DNA of 64,000 nt from Cunninghamia lanceolata (taxonomy: Eukaryota; Streptophyta; Pinopsida; Cupressales; Cupressaceae): positions 14,871,001 through 14,935,000 of the forward strand of contig BSBN01001752.1 in the NCBI GenBank assembly GCA_027924645.1, read 5' to 3'. Both the position numbers and the translations under genes were made by a program. The number at the start of each line of letters is the position of its first letter. Position 1 is the first letter of the stretch. Shown in pieces: positions 1 to 10,430 of the stretch. A model generated the notes under the pieces. It was given only the letters and a program-made list of their open reading frames with translations. It was not told where the DNA came from and did no database searches.

Positions 1-2341
1 ATCAACACAAGGTTGTTTGCTGAGTTGGTTGGCTAGTTGATTGACTGATTGATGTGGCTTACAACAAGGCTAGGATCAAGACCATGGATTGCATTTGGAT
101 AACTTGGCTAGATTGATTAACTTGATTGGTATGGCTTAAGGATTGACTTGCATTTGGATCATTGCTTGTAATGATTGGAAGATGATTGAAGGATGATTAG
201 ATGAAGTGATGATTAGATTGATGTGCTATGATAGATTGATTGGAAGAAGTTGTTTATTGATGATGTATAAGATAGATGATAGAAGAAATGATGAGAGAAG
301 AAAGAGGAAAATTGCTTGTGCCTGAATCTGGGCACTTCCTTCGTACTCCAGACTGCCTACATACCCTATATCCACGGGATCAAGGCACTTAACGATGGAA
401 ATGAGATGTAGTTTTGATGTTGTGTTTTATTGATGAGATGATAAAAATGGATTGAGATTGATGAAATATTGATGATGTGATGATATGTGGTGGATTGAGC
501 TACTTTTGATTTGCTGAAGTTATTGGATTTGTTTTGATGGCTAGCTTGATGTGCTTTGGTTTTGATGTTTGCTATTGCTAGGCTGATTGTTTTGATGATT
601 GGATTGTTTTGAATGATGAGCTATGGATGGTGTGATGATGAGAGTGTCCACTAAATCTAAGCATAAGCAAGTGTTCTCAGTATGCTCAAAGGATGTAAAA
701 CAAACAAGGTATTGCCCTTGTCAAGTCATAAACCAATAATTGATTGTTTGGTGATGATAGTGTTGTCATTGCGGGGAAAGCTATATCCCTAGATCAACAC
801 AAGGATGTGGGAAAGCTATATCCCATTAATGATGATTGATGATGATTGATTGGGCTTATGACAAGTTGAGGATCAAAACTTGTTGATTTGGTTGGATAAT
901 GTTCCTTGATTGATTGGCTTGCTTGATATGGATTAGTGTGGCTTGGATTTAAGATCATTACTTAGATTGATTTGATTGATATGATTGGAAGAAGTGATTG
1001 ATTGAAATGGATGAATGAATGTTATTGATAGGAAGAATTCATGATGATGATGCTGATTTAATTTTGATTGAATGTTGATGGAGTGGATTGTTTCGGATGA
1101 TGGGATTGAATCGATCATAGTGCTTGGATTTTTCATTGGATATTTGATTTTTTGTGGATTTTTTTTGAAATGTTTTGATTTTTTTGTGTTTTTTGAATAT
1201 TTTAATTTTTTTGTGTTTTTGAATGTTTGGGATGTCAATGGATTTACAATTTGGGTAGCCTTTGTGCTTGATACCAATGACAAGGGAGAAAACCATGTCT
1301 AGGTGCAAGGAGGGATGAATGGGATTGGATGGATAGAAGTTTGGGCAACAAGGGATGGGAGGCTCATGCTAAATGGGTCGATAAAGGGATATGCCATAAA
1401 AGGGAAAGCTCATGATAAATGGATGGGGATAGGCTATAAGACGGAAAGCTCATGATATGGATACGCCATAGTGGATGGATCATAAGGGAGCTAGGATGTG
1501 ATCTCCAAAGGCTATGTCGTATAGGAAGAATAACTTGCCCCATTCTAGGTGGTAATGCTTAGGATTTTTACATGACAATGTTCATGACCAAGGGATGACA
1601 TGATGGATTGGATTTGGATGGGATGGATAAATTGTTAATGGATAGGACTTGGTTTGGAAAAAAAGGTATGTCAAGAAATATCCAAACATGTTTCAACATT
1701 TTGCCCCTATGTCTTCATCAAAATCAGAAGGCAGAAGGATGGATAAAGTTCAATAGGATAGGCATATTTACATAATTGCTAAGGATGGTAGGATGGTATG
1801 GTAATGGTAGGACAGGATAGGATGGAAACTGATATAATGGAATAGATAGTTTGGAAATGGATAGGTTGGATGAGACAATGTGCCCCCAAGTGTAAGTGAC
1901 ATAGAAGATCAACCTACACATGACGCCTGTTTGCCAGGTTTTCATCATGGTACTTATCCAAGGCGCCTGTTTACCAGGTTTTCACCATTGGATGAAGGGC
2001 TTTCTTTTTACTATTTTGATTTTTTCTTCTTTTTTTTTTTTCTTTTTTGCTTTTAGATGTGTTGACAATTACACATGGCGCCTGTTTGCCAGGTTTTCAC
2101 CATCGTAATGGATAGGAGGGACTCAAGTGGCTAGTTCAATGGATGTTGGTAGTCCCATTAGAGATAGATGATGTCTTCGCATGGACCATGTCAAGTGTGC
2201 TCATTGATGTTGATAAGGGATTGCATGGATGGGAGATGGATTAGGTAGATAGTGGATGATGATGTGGAATTATGGTAGGGTAGGCTAGTGGCTTATGGTG
2301 TGGATTTATATAGGCTTATGGAATGAAGATGGATGAGAAGT
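1..2341. other. Non-coding 3' part of the G-patch LTR element, repeat rich
   Basis: No convincing coding sequence. The strand is rich in GATTGATG and GGATGG words. Short internal repeats are visible. AAAGCTATATCCC occurs twice (about 780-830). Degenerate units around AAAGCTCATGATA, each with a GGATATGCCATA-like word nearby, occur at 1365-1475. A 25-bp unit occurs three times at 1920-2108. A poly-T run lies near 2027-2045. This is probably the sequence between gag and the 3' LTR. Confidence 0.6.
1920..2108. repeat. Three copies of a 25-bp unit with core CCTGTTTGCCAGGTTTTCA
   Basis: Copies start near 1923, 1962 and 2075. All carry CGCCTGTTT(G/A)CCAGGTTTTCA(C/T)CAT. The core contains the short palindrome CCTGTTTGCCAGG. 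Spacing is irregular (about 39 and 113 bp), so this is an interspersed short repeat rather than a strict tandem array. It lies about 230 bp beyond the stop codon of the minus-strand gag-like ORF. Confidence 0.7.
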
Positions 2342-5300
2342 TTATGCCAAAGCATGGACCATAGGGATAGCATGGGGGAGATATGTAGGATAATGGATAG
2401 AAGATGGGGAGATGTAGGCATGTGTGAATGTTTTGGAATGGAAGGGAATCATGACCAACGGCTGCACACACTGTGATAAACATTGAAGCTTTTGATGGGA
2501 TGGTGGTGTAGGAAGCAATGGAGATGTTTTCTTAGGAAATGGTTGATGTAAGCATTTGGGGACCCACATAGATTTAGTATCTTTAATGCTTTTGCTTTGC
2601 TTATGGGATTTTTGAAGGGAATGGAAGTTTTGGATGGAGATAGGTGATTGGGATTCTTGAGATGTAGATGAGGATGCCTCATTTGCTTTGCTAGCTATTT
2701 GCTTAGGAACCCAAACCATTTTGCTTTTGGGCTTTGTATTTGGAGATAAGGGCTTGGATAGATTTTTGGATTGCTTTGCTTTGGTTCTTTGCATTGATTT
2801 TTCATGTTTGTTCCCTAAGGCATGATAGTTCTTTGGATTTTTGGTAGGACTTTTAGATTTATAGGTAGAGGCATCAAAATTTTTGCTTTTGAATCCCATG
2901 GCATGGGTGGAGTAGATGAAATGATTGGAAGCTTTATGCTTAGGTGATGTGTGCTTTTGTTGGCCATGATTAGGGATGTAAGGATACTTATGAATGATAT
3001 GTATGTTAGGTGTTGGAAGCAATGGTGGCAAGGTGGATGGAGGGATAGTTGGAGTTGGTAAAAGTGGAGGCAAAGTGGATGGCGGAAGGTATATGGTCAC
3101 ATGATTTTGACATTTGTAGGTTGATGGAGATGGAATGGAAACACATGTTTTGGGTAGATGATGGGGGGTGCGATGGAAAGTGGTAGGTTTAGGATGCATG
3201 AAAGGATTACCAACATCTTGGCCTTGTTTACCTTGGGGTGTGTATCCAAGGCCATATGAGCATGGAGGGATTTTGACATGGTTTGGCTCCAAAATACCTT
3301 GTTCATAAAGGCCTAGACCTTTGCCTTGGTAGTTCATGTTTTGGAGTATGTGATTGACTATGGGACGAGGTGTGTTTTGGGAACTATACTTGAGTTCTTT
3401 ATTGGATGGAGAAGATGAAATGGAGGACAATGGTTGTTGTTGTCCTAAGGAAGAACATTCTTGGAGGAAGGTGGTAAGACCACTAGGACATGATGGTGGA
3501 CTTGAAACGGGATCGATGGTAGATGTGGAGGGAGGATCATTAGCATTGTGTTCACTAAGATCCAAGTTATTGGTTTGATCTTCTATGCTTATGTGTTCTT
3601 GAGAGGCACATGTCTCATTATGACAAGTGGATGTTTGCTCATTATGGATAGGGCTAGATGGAGGATGACTAGGAGCAATTTGGATGTCTTGCTCATGGAT
3701 GGTTATGGGATTATGGATAGGATCAAGGTACTTTTTAATAGGTTCTTCATCATAGATATCAGATTGATCATGAGATAGATAAAGTTTTGCCAAATGGATC
3801 ATCATGGTTTTCATGATCTTAGCTAGAACCTTGATCATAACTATGAGCAAAAATAGGATTAAGTGGGCTATAAAAGGGATAAATTTGCTCATGAATGAGG
3901 TGATGGTGATGGCTAATAGCTTGAGGGCAACCCATAAGTAGGTCATGGAGAGGTGGAACTTAGAGGTGCTTTGATCTTGATTAAGACTAAGGTTCAATAT
4001 TTCCACATGTTTAAGATTATGCTCTTGACATACCTCTTGACTTTGGATGGAAGTGGAAGGTTCTTGAGTGGACTTGATAGGCTCTTGATAGTTATCAACA
4101 TGAAGGCATGATGGCTCTTGACTTAGGCTTGTGGTTGGAGACTCTTGAATAGACTTGTTGGCTTGTAGGTCACATGATGGGCTCAAAGGACTAGGTATAT
4201 TAAATGAAGGCTCTTGAAGAGGCTCGAGGATATGTGAACCACATGATGAGATTATAGGATTGGACATGACCTTTGGAAGTTCATTGGTAGGCTCATGAAT
4301 TGGTGTTTGACATGGGGGTAGTCTATTCCTAGCGAGTAGCCAATGGATCACATCCTTTGCAAGTGTATGGGTGGATGGGAAATATAATGGATGGATGATA
4401 ATAGTAGATGGTGTTGGATTAGGATTAGGACGAGGATTAGGTTGAGAGCTAATTGGATTGGATGGATTAGGATTTGGACTAGATGGGGGTGACACATAGG
4501 ATGGGGATGATGTGGCACGATTTCCCATTATAGGTGGGTACACCTTGTAAACAATTGAGATAAATATTGGGCATTGATTTGTATTATGGCCTTTGGTCCT
4601 ATGGTATGCACAATAATCATGTTCATCATATGGAATTTCTTCACATGGTTTGACTTTAGGAAGTTCAATGAGTTTTGCTTCAAGCATCCTTTGTAAAACT
4701 CTCTCAGCCGCATCCTTTGGTGAACGATTATAATGACATGGCAAGGAAGGTAATGAAGGGCTTGGTGATTTGGAGGGTTGATGGACCAATGGACTATGAT
4801 TGGGATCACATGGTGGTGTTGGGATAGGATTAGTTAGCTCATGTGTTGGTGTGTGATTAGATGACGAAGGCCACTCTAGATTGGTATCTCCCTTATCAAA
4901 GGTTATTGGATCTTGCATAGGATAACTTGGGCTTGTTTGATTTATGTACAAGGGGCCATTGGGATTTGCATGTGTTTCTTGTTGCAGATGTGGACTTAGG
5001 TCTATCAATGGTACTTGATGGTCTTGTTGAAAATGTGTACTTGGACGTGCTTGATTTATGTACAAAGAGCCATTTGGACTTGAATGTTGTTCTTGTGATA
5101 TCACTTGATTGCCTTGTGGATGGGCTTGATAATGCATTGGAATGGTGGTATGAGGGATTGGATAAGCTTGAGGTGGATGTTCATAGGTTGATGTGGTATT
5201 GACTTGGTGGATAGGTAGATTGGGTTGATATGAAGTGGATGGATATGACATGTGGCTATGAGGTGGATTAGGTTGGTATGGAGTGGCTAAGGATTGTTGT

Positions 5301-5506
5301 ACTTGTCGAGCTTGACTAGTGGCTAAAAGGTGTTGGACTTGGGCTATGGAGTGTTGTAGTTGAGGTGATTGGCTTGCATGGGGTTGAGCTCTTTGGAGGA
5401 AGAATTGTAATATTTTAATGGCATCTTGGTTTAGGGGTTGTGATCCTTGATAAAGACTTTGGAGGAATCTTTGGAATTTGATTTCTAGGTCCTCTAGTGT
5501 AGACAT
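2342..5506 (-). CDS. Gag-like polyprotein with CCHC knuckle and G-patch (1054 aa)
   Basis: An unbroken 1054-codon ORF, unusually long and intact for this window. The N-terminal third is rich in Pro, Ser, Gln and His. A retroviral-type zinc knuckle of the plant Ty3/gypsy form (C-x2-H-x4-GH-x4-C, seen as CAYHRTKGHNTNQC) lies near residue 300. A strongly hydrophobic stretch at about 520-575 (3790-3950) could form one or two membrane segments. A G-patch (MNYQGKGLGLYEQGI) lies near residue 725. The C-terminal third is basic, with many Lys and Ser. G-patch domains bind RNA and occur next to the protease in some retroelements. No DTGA protease or pol follows. The start ATG at 5506 is the first in frame and opens a short helical N-terminus. 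Inference: the Gag of a non-autonomous element. Confidence 0.75.
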   Translation of the reverse strand: MSTLEDLEIKFQRFLQSLYQGSQPLNQDAIKILQFFLQRAQPHASQSPQLQHSIAQVQHLLATSQARQVQQSLATPYQPNPPHSHMSYPSTSYQPNLPIHQVNTTSTYEHPPQAYPIPHTTIPMHYQAHPQGNQVISQEQHSSPNGSLYINQARPSTHFQQDHQVPLIDLSPHLQQETHANPNGPLYINQTSPSYPMQDPITFDKGDTNLEWPSSSNHTPTHELTNPIPTPPCDPNHSPLVHQPSKSPSPSLPSLPCHYNRSPKDAAERVLQRMLEAKLIELPKVKPCEEIPYDEHDYCAYHRTKGHNTNQCPIFISIVYKVYPPIMGNRATSSPSYVSPPSSPNPNPSNPISSQPNPRPNPNPTPSTIIIHPLYFPSTHTLAKDVIHWLLARNRLPPCQTPIHEPTNELPKVMSNPIISSCGSHILEPLQEPSFNIPSPLSPSCDLQANKSIQESPTTSLSQEPSCLHVDNYQEPIKSTQEPSTSIQSQEVCQEHNLKHVEILNLSLNQDQSTSKFHLSMTYLWVALKLLAITITSFMSKFIPFIAHLILFLLIVMIKVLAKIMKTMMIHLAKLYLSHDQSDIYDEEPIKKYLDPIHNPITIHEQDIQIAPSHPPSSPIHNEQTSTCHNETCASQEHISIEDQTNNLDLSEHNANDPPSTSTIDPVSSPPSCPSGLTTFLQECSSLGQQQPLSSISSSPSNKELKYSSQNTPRPIVNHILQNMNYQGKGLGLYEQGILEPNHVKIPPCSYGLGYTPQGKQGQDVGNPFMHPKPTTFHRTPHHLPKTCVSIPSPSTYKCQNHVTIYLPPSTLPPLLPTPTIPPSTLPPLLPTPNIHIIHKYPYIPNHGQQKHTSPKHKASNHFIYSTHAMGFKSKNFDASTYKSKSPTKNPKNYHALGNKHEKSMQRTKAKQSKNLSKPLSPNTKPKSKMVWVPKQIASKANEASSSTSQESQSPISIQNFHSLQKSHKQSKSIKDTKSMWVPKCLHQPFPKKTSPLLPTPPSHQKLQCLSQCVQPLVMIPFHSKTFTHAYISPSSIHYPTYLPHAIPMVHALA

Positions 5507-7878
5507 GTTGTCACCACGTGTTTGTCTTAAGTCCTTTTAGCAAGTGCTTGCTTAGGTATTTTGATGATGATGTGGAATGTTTAGATGACTTGGCTATGTT
5601 TGGGATGAAAGTGATTGGATTTAGATGTTGTTGGAAGAATGTGTAGGATGATTTGTCTTTATGTGTTTGGGTGTTTAGAGCTTGATGTGGCAATATTCAA
5701 ACAAATAATTATGCATATACACACATGAATCACTCACGCAAGACACATAAGCAAGTTTTAGTTTGGAAGAATGTGATGATGGTTAAGCAAGCACATGAAG
5801 ACAATTCAACAAGTCCTAGTTAAGGCAAGGCCACTATCACAAGGAGGTCCTAGTGAAAATCCGGGGGACCGGCACCCCACGAGCATTCAGCAAGCCACTT
5901 AAGACTTTAACTAACCCTACTAGGAGTTTTAATATACACAAAGGTACACCTCCTTTCGAGTTAGCACTGTATGGTGAGCGCTAATACCGGTTAGACTTGG
6001 CTTTCGCCTTATCCTCTGATTTTTATAGCGGACCGGATGAAAGTACCGCTTGAGGTCGTTCCCTTGGGGTGGATACCAAGGCAGGCCTCTCTAAGGCTAA
6101 ACAAAAGCAACACAAGTAAATGTTTTTGATCTCCAAGTTCGTGTTGGGACACGAGGAGAGAGCATACACATTTACTTGGTCACACTCGCATGGGGTTCAT
6201 TAACCTTAGAAATTCCATGTGTGGAAGACAATGCAAGCACTTGTTTGTTTTAAAACCCAAATCCAAATGTGATGAAAGACAATGGTTCGTTTTAGCCCAA
6301 TGTTTTGATGTGAATTTGCAAATAATTGTTCGTTTTATGCCCAAAATCCAAATGTGTTTGCAAACAATGATTTAGAAGATAAAAGAGATGAAAGATTAAA
6401 ATGAGTGCACCTGATACAATCACTTTCCAATTTGCTATAGATGTTGATGCCAATGCTGCTCCAGCTCCTTAGATACCCTTACAAGTCACCAATTCCAAAA
6501 AGAAACAAGTAAACTTGCAAAGAAGATGATTACATGAAAAGATGAAATCTAAAAATTCTGATGAAAATGATCTGATACAGAAAAATAGATTGTATAAACA
6601 GAAAGTTCAGGAGATTCTAAGCAATTTGAAAAAAAGTTTCGCTGAAAAACGATCAAAATTGCTCAAGTTATGCTCAAATGAATTTTGAAATGAAGCTGGA
6701 CTTTGACTGATAAAAAATCCTAAAAAATAGTACAGTCACCTGATAAAAGTGGTACAGTTGTGAAGCTTGTCCTCCCAGCTTTCCAATGAGTCCTCGTTTG
6801 TGCGATTTGGCCTCCGTATGTGAAAGTTATGCAAGTTTGAAAAAAATAGCTTCCTTTGGCATGCAGAAGGTACAGGTGAACCTTGGCGGTTAAGACAAGT
6901 GCAGAGGTGATTTACTGTTAATCATAAGCGATCTCCTTTTAGCAACATGCGAGCCCCTACAGCTTAAATGCGATCTGGAAAAGCACTAGATGCGAGCAGT
7001 GTAGGCTTGTAAGCGATGCGAAAGATGCAGAGGCGATCACTGCGTGTCCAGAAGCGATCTCATATTTTAACACAGACGAACCCTTGAAGATCAAATGCGA
7101 TCGAAAGAACACCAGATGCGAACTCTGTACACTTATAAGCGATGCAAAAAATTTGAAAGCAACCAATTTTAGCCTACAAGCGACCTGTATCTGCAAAAAG
7201 AAAGATGCAACAGAACCCCTAGTTCTGCAGAAGGCGATTACTGTCAGACCAAAAGCGATTAGGTTAAAGACAAAAGCGATTACTATTTAGATAAAAGCGA
7301 TCAAAATATGAGCAAAAGTGATTAGTATCTGACTAAAAGCGATCAACATATGTAAAAAAGCAATTACTGTTAGCCCAAAAGCGATCTGGAAAGTTGCCGG
7401 AGACGGAATGCAAATGTTAACCATAAGCGACCAAGTTTACCATATGCTATCAGTTTTTGTTCAAAAGCGAGCACTGTTTGTTCAAAAGTGAACCAAATTT
7501 GACCATAAGCGATTGCTGTTTGCCCAAAGGCGAGCTGATTTAGCCCAGGCGAATGCTGTTTGATCATAAGCGACCTGAATTACCAGAAGCACATTGTTGC
7601 AGTCCGGTTGTTGTTTTCTTCACCAAACGCTCCATTTTTCATCAAATTTAGGAAAATTTGTACTCAAAGTTTATGGAAACGGCCTCCCGGATGCAATGGT
7701 GAGGTTAGATTTGGGCTAAGAGATCATCTACATACATTTTTAGCCAAATCTTTGCAAACTAGGGTTAGAAAAATACAAATTTTTGCTACAAAAGCTTACA
7801 AAAATGAAAGATTGGCGCTCCAAGAGATCTAAACTTCATAAAAACAACTCAAACAAGAGAGGTTAATCAAGGACATGA
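5507..7878 (-). other. Long leader between primer-binding site and gag-like ORF
   Basis: A 2.4-kb untranslated leader in element orientation, with no long ORF. It contains the 21-bp array described separately. At 5850-6150 there is a higher-complexity patch (about 5860 GGGGGACCGGCACCCCACG, then ACCGGTTAGAC and ACCGGATGAAAG) that could fold. A splice, packaging or dimerisation signal could lie here, but none can be assigned from sequence alone. Confidence 0.5.
6907..7590. repeat. 21-bp minisatellite built on GCGAT, about 32 units
   Basis: The word GCGAT (variants GCGAG, GTGAT, GCAAT, GCGAC) recurs in a 21-bp register. Examples: 6907, 6928, 6949, 6970; 6992, 7013; 7033, 7054; 7097, 7118, 7139; eight successive units at 7234-7381; then 7467, 7488, 7509 and 7530. 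A typical unit reads GCGATTACTGTTAGCCCAAAA. Because 21 is a multiple of 3, both strands keep seven-residue repeats in partly open frames (for example KAITVRP-KAIRLKT on the plus strand). No gene uses them visibly. In element sense the core is ATCGC. Confidence 0.85.
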
Positions 7879-7896
7879 GTCCCACCGGGTGTGCCA
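7879..7896 (-). other. Primer-binding site of the G-patch LTR element
   Basis: On the minus strand TGGCACACCCGGTGGGAC begins four bases after the LTR end (ATATACA-TTTT). It has the TGG start, length and position expected of a tRNA primer-binding site. It is not the initiator-Met type used by most other elements in this window. I could not assign the tRNA without a search. Confidence 0.65.
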
Positions 7897-7900
7897 AAAA

Positions 7901-8866
7901 TGTATATCGAAAAATTTGGATTTGTAAATAGAAATGATCAAACAATTGAAATGCATAACCTAAACCCAAATAATTCAATACCTCAAAGATGCAAGATGAG
8001 CTCGATTGATTGATCGCTTTGTTGTGTTGATTGCTCGATTCTGCAGCATAACGTTGATAAGGATGCAAGCTAGATGGATTGAAGATGATGGATGAGGACT
8101 TGAGATGAAAATTCGGCAGAGTGAGGTTGCATGAAGAAGAATCCTGAAAAATCCCTCTCTAATGGCTCAAGAGAGGCTTGTTTTATAGGAAAGGCTTGGT
8201 TCCAATGGATGGCTAGGATCAATTAGGGCTTTAGATGAAATGGATGGATAGGATTGAGTTAGGTTTCCTTGCACATCAAGAAATTGTAGTCAATTGACAT
8301 GTGGCAAGGGAAGATAAGGCTTAGGTGTGCTTGTGTAGATAAATACTAAAATTAGGTCCCATTAGTTGTGCATGTGAAGGATATGAATGAAAGTTGTATT
8401 ACAACACATGATTGACTGGACAAGTGTTGGAATGTGATAAAAGATGAGTGTTTAATTCAAATAAAATATTTGAATTAGTTGGGATATGAGTTGGATATTA
8501 ATTAAATAAATAATATTTATTTAATTAATTGGATAAATGAATAGGATATGATTGGGATATGATGTGGAAATTAATTAAATAAATAAAATTTATTTAATTA
8601 ATTGGGATGGGGATAAGATAAATGGGATTATGCATGTGAAATTAATTAAATAAATAAAATTTATTTAATTAATTGGCTAAGTAGGATGAGGATGGGATTG
8701 AATGGGATTTTAATTAAATAAATAAAATTTATTTAATTAATTGGCTAATGGATAAATGGGATTAAGAGTGGGATTTAGGATAAAAATGGCTTATGATATT
8801 TAGGATAATGTTTTAACAAGGTGTTGTAGGACATGGACAAAGTTGGGACAAATTTGGGTGTCTACA
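7901..8866 (-). repeat. 5' LTR (966 bp) of the G-patch element
   Basis: Bounded by TG and CA (minus-strand start TGTAGACACCCAAATTTGTC, end CGATATACA) and followed by a primer-binding site. The partner LTR would lie left of the window. The distal half holds four AT-rich palindromes (8497-8742). Confidence 0.7.
8497..8742. repeat. Four regularly spaced 34-36-bp palindromes in the LTR
   Basis: The unit AATTAATTAAATAAAT-AAA-ATTTATTTAATTAATT is a near-perfect inverted repeat (16-bp arms, 3-bp centre). It occurs at about 8497-8530, 8569-8603, 8639-8674 and 8708-8742, a spacing of 69-72 bp. Spacers are unlike one another apart from GGGAT words. Each unit can form a hairpin, and all sit in the upstream (U3-like) part of the LTR. 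Confidence 0.85.
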
Positions 8867-10430
8867 GAACCCTCTAGAACCAATAACCATAGCTCAAGAT
8901 CCATAACCATGAGAAGATAAAGCATTAAAAAAATTCATCTAAAGGATGGGAAATACCTCTTAGATGATAGTCTGCCGAGTAGACCAAGAGTGGGGAATGA
9001 GAATGCTCCTTGAAGATACACCAAGCCACAATGACTCTCTCTAATAAGAATCTTCTCTAGGTCCATAATTAACTCACGCCCATATCCAAGTGAAAGTCTC
9101 CTTGGTCTTCCTGCTAAAACCTCTAAAGGGTAACCATCTCAACAAGTGTCTCTAATCCCAAGAGAACTCTAGCCTCACCCAAGTCTTGAAGTATGTATGA
9201 GAACCTACAACCAATCAATCCATGTTAAGCTCCAAATGCAACACCACATTATCATGAAGCTTCCAAGCACATGACCAATGTACTCAATACCAAGAGAACC
9301 AACAAGACCACTGTCAAAACTCCAACTACAAAATTAGGTATCCAAACATGACATCATGATCTAACATCTCCTCCTAGAAGATCACATGCACCAATACAAA
9401 GAATTCTAGGGTATTATCTAACCAAAAACATTGATGGGTTCATGCAATGTGTATCATTGATATTTTGCACTCATATTTATTATTAATCCATGAAACTTAT
9501 ATGGGTATCCCTCAATCACAATCATGTCATCATAAACACAAACACAGATTTTTTGGAGGATATTTTAATTTTATTAACATAGTAGTAGAAAGCCTTAATA
9601 CATTATAGAATATCAATTACATGACACACTTCCAATAGATTTCCATTGTCTAGGGTCTCTAGGGGTTCCAAGTCCTCCAAATATTGCTCCAATAGATCTA
9701 CATGTTAAAAATAGCCCCTCTCCTACACAATCTTCTAGCAAATTCCCTAAATCTTTTCCATTAGTGTAGAAAAAGAAACGGATGGGAAACTATAGAGCAA
9801 AGTGTGGGAGGGCAAGGTTATGATCAAAGGCCTTGTGAGCAACTTTAACAACCTCATTAACTTCTCTAGTAGCTTCTACTATACTTTTTATCACATAGCC
9901 ATCACATTGTAAAATTGTAACCCCTTCTATATGATAAGACTACAAATATTTAAAATCGTTATTTACCACCAAACTTGCTGTTGAACTATAAGCCTTTCTA
10001 TATAATAAGACTACATAAACTTAAAATTGTAATATACCACCACACTTGTTGGAGGATTCTAGGTGTAAAGGGAAAATAACAATATTTGTAAAAACTATAA
10101 AATACCACCACACTTGTTGAAAATTTAAATTTCCTTCAATATGCTAAGGATAGAGATATCAATTGAAAAATTACCATGCTACAAAATTAGAACTCCTAAA
10201 TGCTAAGACTACATAAATTTAAAATTTTTGTTTAGCACCACACTTTCCATGGAATTACAATCCCTTTTATATGCTAAGACTACAATGAATTAAAGATGTA
10301 ATAATCGTTACAATTTTTTATGATCAACAAACCTACCCAAGACCAAATGCCTACAAGCTAATCACAAAACCAAATGAAAAGAATAATTGCTATTCTATTT
10401 TCAATATTACGAGGCAAAGTTACAATAAAA
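8867..10430. other. No gene seen; degenerate repeats
   Basis: No ORF of note on either strand. 8867-9540 is mixed sequence with no recognisable protein. 9905-10300 holds a decayed tandem array (separate entry). This may be further decayed element sequence. Confidence 0.5.
9905..10300. repeat. Decayed tandem repeat, about 70-bp unit, roughly six copies
   Basis: The pair of words ATACCACCACACTTGTTG and CTATATGCTAAGACTACAtaaa alternates. AAGACTACA occurs near 9936, 10005, 10205 and 10275, with degenerate copies near 10075 and 10145. Spacing is therefore about 70 bp with some indels. Confidence 0.65.

Larger units (their letters stand above)
1..8866 (-). mobile_element. LTR retrotransposon with G-patch gag, truncated by window edge
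   Basis: Read on the minus strand, this stretch starts with an LTR (8866 down to 7901, beginning TGTAGACACC and ending ATATACA), then a primer-binding site, a 2.4-kb leader, one long gag-like ORF (5506-2342) and at least 2.3 kb of non-coding sequence running off the left edge. No protease, reverse transcriptase or integrase reading is visible left of the ORF. The element therefore looks non-autonomous (LARD-like), unless pol lies beyond position 1. The 3' LTR is not in the window. The plus strand from 1 to about 5500 is strikingly G+T rich and C poor, so the transcribed strand is A+C rich. TSDs cannot be checked because one end is missing. Confidence 0.75.

Noticed and set aside
933..1308. 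Overlapping ORFs on both strands (76-116 codons)
   Set aside because: Low-complexity GATTGA/GGATGG sequence keeps several frames open by chance; no domain and no codon signal.
3354..3778. Plus-strand ORFs inside the gag-like gene
   Set aside because: Shadows of the 1054-codon minus-strand ORF.
6957..7567. Short ORFs in the 21-bp array with seven-residue repeats
   Set aside because: Open frames follow from a 21-bp unit; both strands are open and no start context or family supports translation.
6907..7590. CRISPR-like array
   Set aside because: Units are contiguous 21-mers without unique spacers, inside a plant LTR element; no cas genes.
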